A stretch of 64,000 bases of DNA from UBA3206 sp963623875 (GTDB lineage Bacteria; Bacillota_I; Bacilli_A; Acholeplasmatales; Anaeroplasmataceae), in the NCBI GenBank assembly GCA_963623875.1, contig CAVFNL010000041.1, forward strand, positions 1-64,000, given 5' to 3'. Each line of letters begins with the position of its first letter. The stretch's first letter is position 1. The translations under genes and the position numbers were made by a program. This document shows, piece after piece, positions 1 through 7,725 of the stretch. The notes beneath the pieces were generated by a model. It saw nothing but the letters and a program-made list of their open reading frames with translations, had not been told where the DNA came from and ran no database searches.

Positions 1-73
1 ACAATTGGTTCATTTTTTCCTGACCAAACTGGTTTATTTTATCTTGACACTTTCAATATTTTAAATGAGTTCT

Positions 74-123
74 AAAACTATACTTATAATATAGACGTAC
101 GGATAAGTGTGTCTATCTCTATG
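74..123 (+). promoter_or_regulatory. Element promoter box with two-hairpin CGTACG leader, upstream of nrdD (copy A)
   Basis: The box AAAACTATA is at 74-82. Hairpin 1 pairs CTATA (78-82) with TATAG (90-94). A CGTACG palindrome follows at 96-101. Hairpin 2 pairs GATA (102-105) with TATC (114-117), and ATAG/CTAT can close around it. This is the shortest and most divergent of four copies of the same layout (74, 3474, 5189, 7598). Function is inferred: promoter plus structured leader. Confidence 0.55.
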
Positions 124-178
124 TCAAACACGATTATTATAATTTGTTTATAATTTAAATATATTAACGGAGGCAAAA

Positions 179-3100
179 ATGAAAGTTATTAAACGAAACG
201 GAATTGAAGTAAATTATGATATTTCAAAAATTAATGTTGCTATTACAAAAGCAAATAACGAAACAAACGAACTAACTACTGACGAAGTTAGTGAAATTAC
301 ATCTTTGGTAGATAAAGAGTGTAATAAATTTAAAAGAGCTTTAAATGTGGAAGAAATACAAGATGTTGTAGAAACCATTCTTATGAAAAAGAAAGCATAT
401 AAGACTGCTAAAACTTATATCACGTATAGATACCAACGCGCTCTTGCTAGAAAAGGAAATACAACTGATGCAAGAATTTTAAGCTTAATCAATTGTGAAA
501 ATGAAGAAGTTAAGCAAGAAAATTCTAACAAAAATCCTACAATTTTATCTGTTCAAAGAGATTATGTTGCAGGAGAAGTTTCTAAAGATTTAAGTAAAAG
601 ATATTTAGTGCCAGAACATATTATGCGACTTCACGAAGATGGTTCTATTCATATTCACGATTTAGATTACTATATGCAAGCAATGCATAATTGCGATTTA
701 ATCAACTTAGAAGATATGTTAGAAAATGGGACAGTAATTTCTGGAACAAAGATTGAACGTCCTCATTCTTTTTCTACTGCTTGCAATATTGCAACTCAAA
801 TTATTGCTCAAGTTGCATCAAGCCAATTTGGTGGACAATCTATTAATCTTGCACATCTTGCGCCATTCGTAGATATTTCTCGTAAGAAAATCAGAAATGA
901 AGTAGAAGATGAGTTTAGAGAAAATGGTTTTGAATTAATCAACGAAAAAATCGAAAGAATTACAAATAAGAGATTGCTTCAAGAAATTAAGCGTGGTGTC
1001 CAAACTATTCAATATCAAATTATCACTTTAATGACCACGAATGGACAAGCTCCTTTTATTACTATTTTTATGTATTTAAAAGATGCAAAGAGTGAACAAG
1101 AAAAAGAAGATTTAGCATTAATTATTGAAGAAATGTTAAATCAAAGAATTAAAGGTGTTCAAAATAAAGACGGCGTATGGATTACACCAGCATTTCCTAA
1201 ACTTATTTATGTTTTAGAAGATGATAATGTTAAAAAGAATAGTAAGTATTATTATTTAACAGAACTTGCTGCTAAATGTAGTGCAAAGAGAATGGTTCCA
1301 GACTATATTAGTGAGAAAAAAATGTTAGAACTTAAAGGACATGTTTTCTCATCTATGGGATGCGTTCTAGGTGATTCTGTAATTGATTATAAAATTGATG
1401 GAAAAAGATATGTTGAATCATTCAAAAGAGCTTGGGAAAGATTGTCTAAACTATATACAGTAGAGTTTCAAGATAACGGATGGGATAACTTTATTCGCAC
1501 ACCTAATGTATTAATTTATGACAATAATAAGCGTGCATACGTTGAACAAAAATGTATTATTAGAAATACGCAAGATAAATGGTATAAGATTAAACTTGAA
1601 GGCGGAAGAATAATTAACGTTACTGATAATCATCCATTTGAAACAGAAAATAGAGGCGTTGTTTTAGCCCGTGATTTAACCGTAAAAGATGTAATCTTAA
1701 AATCTACAGCAAGAGAAAAAGATTATTCAAATGTGACATTTAATGAAAATGCTTGGCTTGATGGCGTTCTATTATTTTCTTCCATTATTCAAGACAATTC
1801 AACAGTTGTTTCAATAGATGCAAATGCTAAAGAAGCTGTAGAGAAAATAGAGAAGAAATTAAAGCAAAAGAAGATTAAGTTTACTACAAAGTTTAAAAAT
1901 AAAACAATTCTTGGAAAATTTTATGACATAAGAATTGAAAGCGAGAACTTTACTAAAAATAAAATAACTCTTTTTGAAAGTGCTAAAAAAGATGAAAGAA
2001 TTATTCCTTCATATATTTGGAATTCATCTCTTGATACAAAGATGTCATTTGTTGCAGGCATCGTTGATTCTTTTGGAAAAATGAGCGAACAAACAATGAA
2101 TAAAGTATCGCTTGCGTCGAATAGCAAAGAACTTATTCAATCTCTTTTAACATTATTACTTGAATGTGGTATAAACGCAGAAGTTGTAGAAGTTAAAGTA
2201 AAAGATATGCTTAAACTAAAACTTGAATTCTATGCAAATAGTGCTATTAAAGACTTGCTTGTGTTTGAATATAAGAAAGCATTTATTGATACCGATTTTG
2301 AAGGAATTGAAGCTAAGTCTTTATCAAGAGTTGTATCCATTATTCCATATGAAGAAAAACAATATAGTTATGATGTAACAACTGAATCAGAGCATTTTGC
2401 TGTTAACTCAATTTATTCTCATAATTGCCGTTCGTTCTTATCAGAATGGGGCGGTGATAAGAATAAATTTTGGGGAAGATTTAATAAAGGTGTTACAACA
2501 ATTAATCTAGTTGATGTTGCTTGTTCTGCACTTGGCAAAAATTATAACAAAGATTTAGATTCATTCTTTAGAATATTAGACGATAGACTTGAAATATGCC
2601 ACGAATCACTTCTTATAAGATATAAAAAGTTACTTGGCACTAAATCTAATGTTGCGCCTATTTTGTGGCAATATGGTGCAATTGCTCGTCTAAAAGAAGA
2701 TGAGGTAATTGATTCACTTCTTGTTGGTGGCTATTCAACTATATCACTTGGTTATGCTGGACTATGGGAAACAGTATATGAACTTATTGGTGCAAAGTTA
2801 ACTGAAGAACGTGGAAAAGAATTAGGTTTAAAAATTCTAAAATATATGAATGAAAAATGTGATAAATGGAATGAAGAACTTAATTTAGGGTATGGAATTT
2901 ATGGTACACCTTTAGAGTCAACAACTTATAAGTTTGCTAAATGTTTACAAAATAAATTTGGAATTATTGAAGGCGTTACTGATAAGAACTATGTTACTAA
3001 TTCGTATCACGTACATGTTACAGAACCAATTGACGCTTTCTCTAAATTAAAGTTAGAGTCCGAATTTCAATCTCTTTCAACTGGTGGCGCTATTTCTTAT

Positions 3101-3400
3101 ATAGAAGTTCCTAATATGCAAAATAATATTCCAGCTGTTCTTTCAGTTCTTGAGTTTATTTACGAAAATATTATGTATGCTGAAATCAATACAAAGAGTG
3201 ATTATTGTCAAGAATGTGGTTTTAGCGGTGAAATTGAAATCAAAAATATAGATGGTAAAATGCGTTGGCATTGTCCTAATTGTGGAAATACTAATCACGA
3301 TAAAATGAATACTGCTAGAAGAATTTGCGGATATATTGGAACAAATGATTCAAATCAAGGAAGATTATCAGAAATTGCTGAAAGAGTGCTTCATTTATAG
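179..3400 (+). CDS. nrdD: Anaerobic (class III) ribonucleoside-triphosphate reductase NrdD, interrupted by an intein
   Basis: Reduces ribonucleoside triphosphates to deoxyribonucleotides without oxygen, using a glycyl radical made by NrdG. Visible parts are an N-terminal ATP-cone (about 1-90, starting MKVIKRNG), the catalytic domain, and a C-terminal zinc site (CQECG and CPNCG) followed by the glycyl-radical motif RRICGYIG with the radical glycine near residue 1051. Residues 395-749 are an intein inserted in front of the cysteine of the conserved GCRSFL motif. Without it the host protein is about 718 residues, normal for the family. A GGAGG site lies just upstream of the ATG. It is a single-gene unit with its own promoter and terminator. 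nrdG lies 2.4 kb downstream rather than adjacent. Identification is very secure. Confidence 0.96.
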   Translation: MKVIKRNGIEVNYDISKINVAITKANNETNELTTDEVSEITSLVDKECNKFKRALNVEEIQDVVETILMKKKAYKTAKTYITYRYQRALARKGNTTDARILSLINCENEEVKQENSNKNPTILSVQRDYVAGEVSKDLSKRYLVPEHIMRLHEDGSIHIHDLDYYMQAMHNCDLINLEDMLENGTVISGTKIERPHSFSTACNIATQIIAQVASSQFGGQSINLAHLAPFVDISRKKIRNEVEDEFRENGFELINEKIERITNKRLLQEIKRGVQTIQYQIITLMTTNGQAPFITIFMYLKDAKSEQEKEDLALIIEEMLNQRIKGVQNKDGVWITPAFPKLIYVLEDDNVKKNSKYYYLTELAAKCSAKRMVPDYISEKKMLELKGHVFSSMGCVLGDSVIDYKIDGKRYVESFKRAWERLSKLYTVEFQDNGWDNFIRTPNVLIYDNNKRAYVEQKCIIRNTQDKWYKIKLEGGRIINVTDNHPFETENRGVVLARDLTVKDVILKSTAREKDYSNVTFNENAWLDGVLLFSSIIQDNSTVVSIDANAKEAVEKIEKKLKQKKIKFTTKFKNKTILGKFYDIRIESENFTKNKITLFESAKKDERIIPSYIWNSSLDTKMSFVAGIVDSFGKMSEQTMNKVSLASNSKELIQSLLTLLLECGINAEVVEVKVKDMLKLKLEFYANSAIKDLLVFEYKKAFIDTDFEGIEAKSLSRVVSIIPYEEKQYSYDVTTESEHFAVNSIYSHNCRSFLSEWGGDKNKFWGRFNKGVTTINLVDVACSALGKNYNKDLDSFFRILDDRLEICHESLLIRYKKLLGTKSNVAPILWQYGAIARLKEDEVIDSLLVGGYSTISLGYAGLWETVYELIGAKLTEERGKELGLKILKYMNEKCDKWNEELNLGYGIYGTPLESTTYKFAKCLQNKFGIIEGVTDKNYVTNSYHVHVTEPIDAFSKLKLESEFQSLSTGGAISYIEVPNMQNNIPAVLSVLEFIYENIMYAEINTKSDYCQECGFSGEIEIKNIDGKMRWHCPNCGNTNHDKMNTARRICGYIGTNDSNQGRLSEIAERVLHL
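1361..2425 (+). other. Intein within NrdD (residues 395-749, 355 aa)
   Basis: Translated in frame and expected to splice itself out. The N-terminal splice motif begins at Cys395 (CVLGDSVIDYK). A block B-like TDNH lies at 482-485, and the C-terminal block (YSYDVTTESEHF ... YSHN) ends in the His748-Asn749 pair. The next residue is Cys750, the conserved NrdD cysteine, so splicing restores MGCRSFL. The middle part has two LAGLIDADG-like helices, about 526-534 (WLDGVLLFS) and 624-634 (FVAGIVDSFGK). The first lacks the acidic residue and the second keeps an Asp, so the homing endonuclease is probably decayed. Splicing is inferred from the motifs. Confidence 0.93.
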
Positions 3401-3406
3401 ATTAAG

Positions 3407-3436
3407 AAAGATAGAGAAATCTATCTTTTTATTTTT
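3407..3436 (+). terminator. Intrinsic terminator after nrdD
   Basis: AAAGATAG (3407-3414) pairs with CTATCTTT (3421-3428), followed by a T-rich run. The terminators after the genes ending at 5145 and 5712 have the same compact form. Confidence 0.85.
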
Positions 3437-3473
3437 CACAAAATTTACAAAAGTCTCATTTTTCTAATGCTTT

Positions 3474-3558
3474 AAAACTATAATAATCGTGTAGTAAAAG
3501 CTTCACAATTATCATAGCTGTACGATTGTATACTTTAGTATATATCCTATTTCTATAA
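3474..3558 (+). promoter_or_regulatory. Element promoter box with two-hairpin leader, upstream of the glycosyltransferase (copy B)
   Basis: AAAACTATA is at 3474-3482. Hairpin 1 runs from CTAT (3478-3481) to ATAG (3514-3517), with inner arms ATAATCGTG and CACAATTAT. A degenerate palindrome CTGTACGA is at 3518-3525. Hairpin 2 uses TATACT/AGTATA, and a second CTATAA is at 3553-3558. The arm sequences differ from the other copies but the pairing is preserved. Confidence 0.6.
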
Positions 3559-3600
3559 CAATTGCGTAGCAAAACGATAAAAAAATGAGGAAAATTAAAA

Positions 3601-5145
3601 ATGAAAAAGAAACCAACTATATATATTATAATTATTTTCTTGTGGCTCGTTTGTTCTGTTGCGATAGGCTATTTTACCGCACGAATTATACGGGGATTTG
3701 ATTTAAGTAATATAGATACTAAAACAATGATTAAAATTGCTTTAATAGTAATTAATAGTGCATTATTATCTGTCATTTGGTTTGGTAGTGTTAAAGACTT
3801 AACTTTTTCTTTAAGTTATTTAATATTACATAAAAGAATTGCTAAAAAATATAAAGAAATAGACCAAACAGAATTATCAGGCATTGAACCTAGAGTATTA
3901 TTACTATATTGCACTTGTAATGATTTTAATCCTAATGCACTAGAAAAATGTATGAAACAACATTATAAGAATTTTAAGACAATCATATTAGATGATAGTT
4001 CAAAAGAAGAATATCTAAAAAAGATTGATGAATTTAAAGAAGTTCATAGTGATGTAGAAGTAATAAGAAGAACAGATAAAACCGGCTTTAAAGCTGGAAA
4101 CTTAAATAATTGTCTAAAAAATAGAAATGATTATGACTATTTTGTAGTTCTTGATAGTGATGAAGTTATTCCAAGTAATTTTATTACTCATACTCTTAAA
4201 TATTTTGCTTATAATAAGAATTGTGGCGCAGTTCAAGCTAAACATAGTGCTTCTAAAGGAAACAACGCTTTCTCTTATTTAATGGGTTTAGGCATTAGAA
4301 GTAATGGTGAATCCTGTCAAGTTATTAAAAACTTTTACGGTGCTAATGCGTTAATTGGACACGGAATGATTATTAGTAAAGAATGCTATGATAAAACTGG
4401 TGGCTTCCCGTTAGTTGTTGCTGAAGATATATCATTTGCTGTTGATATTAAAAATGCAGGATTTGATATAATGTATACAAATACTATTGAATGCTTTGAA
4501 GAGTTTCCAGTTGATTATGTATCTTTAAAGAAGAGACAATCAAAATGGACACAAGGCAATCTTGAATATATGAAAAAATATAATAAAGAAATAGATACAA
4601 GCAAAATGACTTGGTATGAAAAGTTAGACATTAAGTTATCACATTATAGTCTTCCTATTGTTCCACTTCTTAGTTTTTGGCTATTATTTTGCACAATAAC
4701 ATTGGGATTTTTAGGATACCGCATTATTAATTATTCACTTGCTATATATTTATTAAGTTTTGTGTTTTTGTTCTCGTCATTTATACCAGATATGTTCGTT
4801 TATAAGAGAACAAAGAAAATATTCTGTTTAATACCTTATATTATAGTAAATATTGTTACATATGTATCACTCGTTCCTATGATGCTAAGGACAATCATTT
4901 TAAGTATGTTTGGAAAGAAAGCAAAGTTTATTGTAACACCTAAAGAGTATACTAAATTCAACATTTTTGAATCATTAAAATATTCTTATGACTCATTATT
5001 GTTTGGAATAGTTTTAATAGTGTTAACATATTTTGCTTGTGGAAATATAATTCCTACCATATTTATTACAGTGTCTTGCTTATTATCTCCATTTGTAATA
5101 TTGTTATCAAATGTTAAAACTAATAAAATGACTGCAGCAATTTAA
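3601..5145 (+). CDS. Membrane family 2 glycosyltransferase
   Basis: Processive-type inverting glycosyltransferase of the cellulose/hyaluronan synthase class. It should transfer sugar from a nucleotide sugar at the inner face of the membrane; donor and product cannot be told. Two N-terminal membrane helices (about 7-28 and 45-65) precede the GT-A domain (about 95-330) with ILDDSS, the metal-binding LDSDE near residue 184, and the RQSKW motif (QxxRW-like) near residue 312. Four or more membrane helices follow. Length (514 aa) suits the class. It is a monocistronic unit within the mobile element. Such genes on phages often alter host surface polysaccharide, but that role here is an inference. 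Confidence 0.82.
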   Translation: MKKKPTIYIIIIFLWLVCSVAIGYFTARIIRGFDLSNIDTKTMIKIALIVINSALLSVIWFGSVKDLTFSLSYLILHKRIAKKYKEIDQTELSGIEPRVLLLYCTCNDFNPNALEKCMKQHYKNFKTIILDDSSKEEYLKKIDEFKEVHSDVEVIRRTDKTGFKAGNLNNCLKNRNDYDYFVVLDSDEVIPSNFITHTLKYFAYNKNCGAVQAKHSASKGNNAFSYLMGLGIRSNGESCQVIKNFYGANALIGHGMIISKECYDKTGGFPLVVAEDISFAVDIKNAGFDIMYTNTIECFEEFPVDYVSLKKRQSKWTQGNLEYMKKYNKEIDTSKMTWYEKLDIKLSHYSLPIVPLLSFWLLFCTITLGFLGYRIINYSLAIYLLSFVFLFSSFIPDMFVYKRTKKIFCLIPYIIVNIVTYVSLVPMMLRTIILSMFGKKAKFIVTPKEYTKFNIFESLKYSYDSLLFGIVLIVLTYFACGNIIPTIFITVSCLLSPFVILLSNVKTNKMTAAI

Positions 5146-5146
5146 G

Positions 5147-5172
5147 AAGATAGAGCAATCTATCTTTTTATT
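5147..5172 (+). terminator. Intrinsic terminator after the glycosyltransferase
   Basis: AAGATAG (5147-5153) pairs with CTATCTT (5160-5166), followed by a T-rich tail. Confidence 0.85.
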
Positions 5173-5188
5173 TTACTAAAAACGAATG

Positions 5189-5271
5189 AAAACTATAATT
5201 AATGCATAACTTTGTTGCATATTAATCATAGTCGTACGAGTGTATGTGAAGCACACACCACACTTCTATAA
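5189..5271 (+). promoter_or_regulatory. Element promoter box with two-hairpin CGTACG leader, upstream of the TM2 gene (copy C)
   Basis: AAAACTATA is at 5189-5197. Hairpin 1 runs from CTAT (5193) to ATAG (5228-5231), with arms ATTAATGCA and TGCATATTAAT. The perfect palindrome TCGTACGA is at 5232-5239. Hairpin 2 has GTGT..TGTG pairing with CACA..ACAC, and CTATAA closes at 5266-5271. Confidence 0.65.
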
Positions 5272-5322
5272 TAAATGCGCAACTTAGCTTGCAACAATAT
5301 TAATTAAAAAAGGAGATTATAA

Positions 5323-5712
5323 ATGAAATATTGTTATAAATGTGGAATGCAATTAAAAGATGACGAAAAGTTTTGTCCTAATTGTGGAGCAAAATGCAAA
5401 ACAGATGAAGACAGTAGAACAACAGTTTCAAGTGCAGATGTTGTAGATATTGATACTAATGCAGATGTCTCTCAAAAATCTAAACTTATTGTACTACTAT
5501 TATGGTTCTTCTTAGGTGGATTTGGTATTCATAATTTCTATATTGGAGACACTAATCGAGCTATTAAAGAATTAATCTGTACATTATTAGCATTTTTAAT
5601 TGTACCAGCAATCATATTCTTTGTTTTATGGCTTCAAGACTTATTAAGATTATTAAATGATAAGTGCTTAGACGAAGAAGGAAGAGTAATTTCGTCTTGG
5701 AAGATAAATTAG
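5323..5712 (+). CDS. Zinc-ribbon / TM2-domain small membrane protein
   Basis: 129 aa. The N-terminus is a zinc ribbon (CYKCG and CPNCG, with a further Cys at about 27). An acidic and serine-rich linker follows, then a TM2 domain (about 52-110) with two hydrophobic helices and the characteristic GGFGIHNFYIGD turn. TM2 proteins of this type are common in Firmicutes and their biochemical role is unknown. A GGAGAT site precedes the ATG. It is a single-gene unit with a structured leader. A relic of another zinc-ribbon gene lies at 7329-7513. Confidence 0.85.
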   Translation: MKYCYKCGMQLKDDEKFCPNCGAKCKTDEDSRTTVSSADVVDIDTNADVSQKSKLIVLLLWFFLGGFGIHNFYIGDTNRAIKELICTLLAFLIVPAIIFFVLWLQDLLRLLNDKCLDEEGRVISSWKIN

Positions 5713-5740
5713 ATGTAGAAATACATCTTTTTTATTTTTT
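5711..5740 (+). terminator. Intrinsic terminator overlapping the TM2 gene stop codon
   Basis: AGATGTA (5711-5717) pairs with TACATCT (5722-5728), followed by a T-run. Confidence 0.8.
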
Positions 5741-5777
5741 AAATAAATATTGAAAAATGTTTATTTACTCTTATTGA

Positions 5778-5828
5778 AAAACTATAACATATACAGCGGG
5801 AAACGCTGCATAATCAATAAGGAGGATT
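5778..5828 (+). promoter_or_regulatory. Element promoter box and simple hairpin leader upstream of nrdG
   Basis: AAAACTATA is at 5778-5786. A GC-rich hairpin follows, with arms CAGCG and CGCTG around a GGAAA loop, then a GGAGG site at 5821-5825. The TCGTACGA element is absent here. Confidence 0.55.
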
Positions 5829-5830
5829 AT

Positions 5831-6358
5831 ATGAATATAGCAAATATTAAATACAATGATGTTGCTAATGGAGAAGGTATAAGAATAAGTATCTTTGTAT
5901 CTGGCTGTACTCATCATTGCCTTGGATGCTTTAATCAAGTTGCTTGGGACTTTAATTATGGATATTTATTTAATGAATCAGTTGAAGAAAAGATATTTGA
6001 TTCAGTGAAACCAGATTATATTAAAGGAATATCGCTTCTTGGAGGAGAGCCATTTGAAAAAGTGAACCAAAAAGAACTAGTAAAATTCTTAAAAAGATTC
6101 AAAGAAAGATTTCCTAATAAAACAGTTTGGTGTTGGACAGGTTATCTATATAACGAGCTTATTGATAAAGAATCGTCCATTTATTCAAATGAATGCATAG
6201 AAATGTTAAAAATGATTGATGTATTAGTTGACGGAGAATTTATGCAAGAATTAAAAGATATATCTTTAAAATTTAGAGGTTCAAAAAATCAAAGAATTAT
6301 TGATGTAAAGAAAAGTTTAAAAGAAAATAAAATATTAAGATATTATGAAGGAGAATAG
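5831..6358 (+). CDS. nrdG: Anaerobic ribonucleotide reductase activating protein NrdG (radical SAM)
   Basis: 175 aa. Generates the glycyl radical in NrdD by reductive cleavage of S-adenosylmethionine at a 4Fe-4S cluster. The cluster motif CxxxCxxC is seen as CTHHCLGC (residues about 29-36), followed by a GGEPF motif near residue 75. I chose the ATG at 5831 because GGAGG sits directly upstream; the open frame extends further 5' but runs back through the promoter box. It heads a probable operon with the ThyX gene, 3 bases downstream, and the small membrane protein after it. Confidence 0.93.
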   Translation: MNIANIKYNDVANGEGIRISIFVSGCTHHCLGCFNQVAWDFNYGYLFNESVEEKIFDSVKPDYIKGISLLGGEPFEKVNQKELVKFLKRFKERFPNKTVWCWTGYLYNELIDKESSIYSNECIEMLKMIDVLVDGEFMQELKDISLKFRGSKNQRIIDVKKSLKENKILRYYEGE

Positions 6359-6361
6359 AAT

Positions 6362-7051
6362 ATGCAAAAAGTAGAAATTTTAGATTGGACAATGAAAGAC
6401 CCTCTTAACTGTATCGGGTATTGTGCTGGCATTTGTTGGAATAGTAACACAAGTGTATCCGAAAAGAATGTTAAAAGAGCTTTAAAATGTATTAGCGATG
6501 TACATGGTCGTGTTGCCGAATTACCAGATGTATATGTTGTTTTAGATGGCTTTAGTGCTAAATGCATTAGAGAATTATATACACATATCGGCGGTGGCCC
6601 TACAAGACTTCAAGCATCAACTAGATATATTGATTATTCTAAAGGCTTTGATGTTATTATGCCTCATACAGTAGAAAACAATGAAGAAGCAAAAGCAGTA
6701 TGGAGTGATACTTGTAAGAATGTAGCAGATGCTATGAATAAATTAAAAAATTTAGGAATTCCTACAGAAGATTTAACTAATTTACTTCCACTTGCCTATT
6801 CAACAAAAATGGTGTGGAAGGTCAATTTAAGAACATTATTAAACTTTATGAATATGAGATTATGTAGTAGAGCTTATTGGGAAATCAGAGAACTATCTCA
6901 AATACTTAGAAAGAAATTATCAGAATATTCTGAAGAATGGAATAAATTAACTAAAATGTTTGTACCTAAATGTGTACAATTAGGATATTGTCAAGAATCT
7001 GATTCTTGTGGTTTAATACCTAAGAAAAATATTAAAAGGAGTGATATATAA
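6362..7051 (+). CDS. thyX: Flavin-dependent thymidylate synthase, ThyX family
   Basis: 229 aa. Converts dUMP to dTMP with methylenetetrahydrofolate, FAD and NADPH. The family core is seen at about 67-90 (RELYTHIGGGPTRLQASTRY), aligning with the usual RHR...NExSxRY signature. The C-terminal NLRTLLNFMNMR and WEIREL segments also match. The first motif is the THIGGGPTRLQ variant rather than RHR, so residue use in the active site may differ. AAGGAG precedes the ATG. It lies between nrdG and a membrane protein, which fits a module that makes deoxynucleotides for replication of the element. Family assignment is by motif memory. Confidence 0.8.
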   Translation: MQKVEILDWTMKDPLNCIGYCAGICWNSNTSVSEKNVKRALKCISDVHGRVAELPDVYVVLDGFSAKCIRELYTHIGGGPTRLQASTRYIDYSKGFDVIMPHTVENNEEAKAVWSDTCKNVADAMNKLKNLGIPTEDLTNLLPLAYSTKMVWKVNLRTLLNFMNMRLCSRAYWEIRELSQILRKKLSEYSEEWNKLTKMFVPKCVQLGYCQESDSCGLIPKKNIKRSDI

Positions 7052-7242
7052 TGAAATTTATAAAGAAAATTGCATTGATTATTTTAATCGTTGTTGTAAT
7101 TGCTTATTTCTCTAGCGGTGGAACATTTAGCGTTTCATCGTTACAAGCAAATCTAAAACATGCTTGGAAAGAAGTTTTATCTTGGATTAAACAAATTATT
7201 GAACTATTTGAAGGAATAAGTAGCGCTGCAAAAGGTAATTAA
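7051..7242 (+). CDS. Small single-pass membrane protein, function unknown
   Basis: 63 aa. Its ATG overlaps the thyX stop codon (TAATG), so the two are translationally coupled. It has one membrane helix at about 6-22 followed by an amphipathic C-terminal part (about 30-55). I do not recognise a family. It is the last gene of the nrdG-thyX unit and ends at a strong terminator. Confidence 0.65.
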   Translation: MKFIKKIALIILIVVVIAYFSSGGTFSVSSLQANLKHAWKEVLSWIKQIIELFEGISSAAKGN

Positions 7243-7266
7243 GAGGTCTTTAAGACCTCTTTTTAA
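7241..7266 (+). terminator. Intrinsic terminator after the nrdG-thyX unit
   Basis: AAGAGGTCTT pairs with AAGACCTCTT around a very short loop, then a T-run. Confidence 0.88.
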
Positions 7267-7273
7267 ATGTGTT

Positions 7274-7282
7274 AAAACTATA
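7274..7282 (+). promoter_or_regulatory. Element promoter box AAAACTATA upstream of a decayed gene
   Basis: Exact AAAACTATA running into TATAAT. It lies 47 bases before the ATG of the broken zinc-ribbon gene, so the unit once looked like its neighbours. Confidence 0.5.
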
Positions 7283-7328
7283 ATTAATGTGTAGTAAACA
7301 ATATTTTTTAGAAAAGGGGCTAAAAAGA

Positions 7329-7513
7329 ATGGACGAATCTGTTTAATATGATAATAATTCTAAAACGAAAGTGAACACTCTGGTCGGGACGATTCAGAAC
7401 CATTTGAAGAGACGGAAGGAAGTTTTAGTTCTATTAAAATAAAATGTTCAAACTGTGGCGAATTAAATGACGAGAACGCTTGTTATTGTAAGGACTGTGG
7501 TGAAGAATTATAG
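7329..7513 (+). pseudogene. Remnant of a zinc-ribbon protein gene
   Basis: An AAGGGG site and ATG (7329) open a frame that stops after five codons (MDESV). A different frame ends at the TAG at 7511-7513 and encodes an acidic segment plus a zinc ribbon with two CxxC pairs (CSNCG, CYCKDCGEEL). That frame has no ATG, GTG or TTG after its preceding stop. The promoter box and the terminator are both intact. The simplest reading is a frameshifted or deleted gene. A recoding event or a sequencing error is possible. Confidence 0.6.
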
Positions 7514-7521
7514 AAAAATGC

Positions 7522-7552
7522 AAGAGTGGAAAATCACTCTTTTTTCTTTTTA
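7522..7552 (+). terminator. Intrinsic terminator after the zinc-ribbon remnant
   Basis: AAGAGTG (7522-7528) pairs with CACTCTT (7535-7541), followed by a T-run. Confidence 0.85.
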
Positions 7553-7597
7553 TATAGTCCATTTTTTAAAATGGGTTTTCTTCTGAAAATTATTTCA

Positions 7598-7680
7598 AAA
7601 ACTATAATATTTGTGCGATAAAAATCGCACAAACATCATAGTCGTACGAATGTATATAAATATGCATTCTACTCCTATAA
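7598..7680 (+). promoter_or_regulatory. Element promoter box with two-hairpin CGTACG leader, upstream of the methyltransferase cluster (copy D)
   Basis: AAAACTATA is at 7598-7606. Hairpin 1 is very stable, with arms TTTGTGCGAT and ATCGCACAAA inside the CTAT/ATAG closing pairs. TCGTACGA is at 7642-7649. Hairpin 2 has arms GAATG and CATTC around an ATAT/ATAT core, and CTATAA is at 7675-7680. This is the clearest copy. Confidence 0.68.
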
Positions 7681-7725
7681 CATATATGAAAAATATATAG
7701 AAAATTAATAGAAAGAAGAAAAGAA

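Noticed and set aside
7348..7377. Second ATG as the real start of the zinc-ribbon gene
   Set aside because: It opens a different frame that stops after about nine codons and does not reach the zinc-ribbon frame.
74..7680. A known riboswitch class for the CGTACG leaders
   Set aside because: I compared the consensus with purine/2'-deoxyguanosine, preQ1, c-di-GMP, fluoride and THF forms from memory and none fits. It is left as an undescribed element rather than forced into a class.
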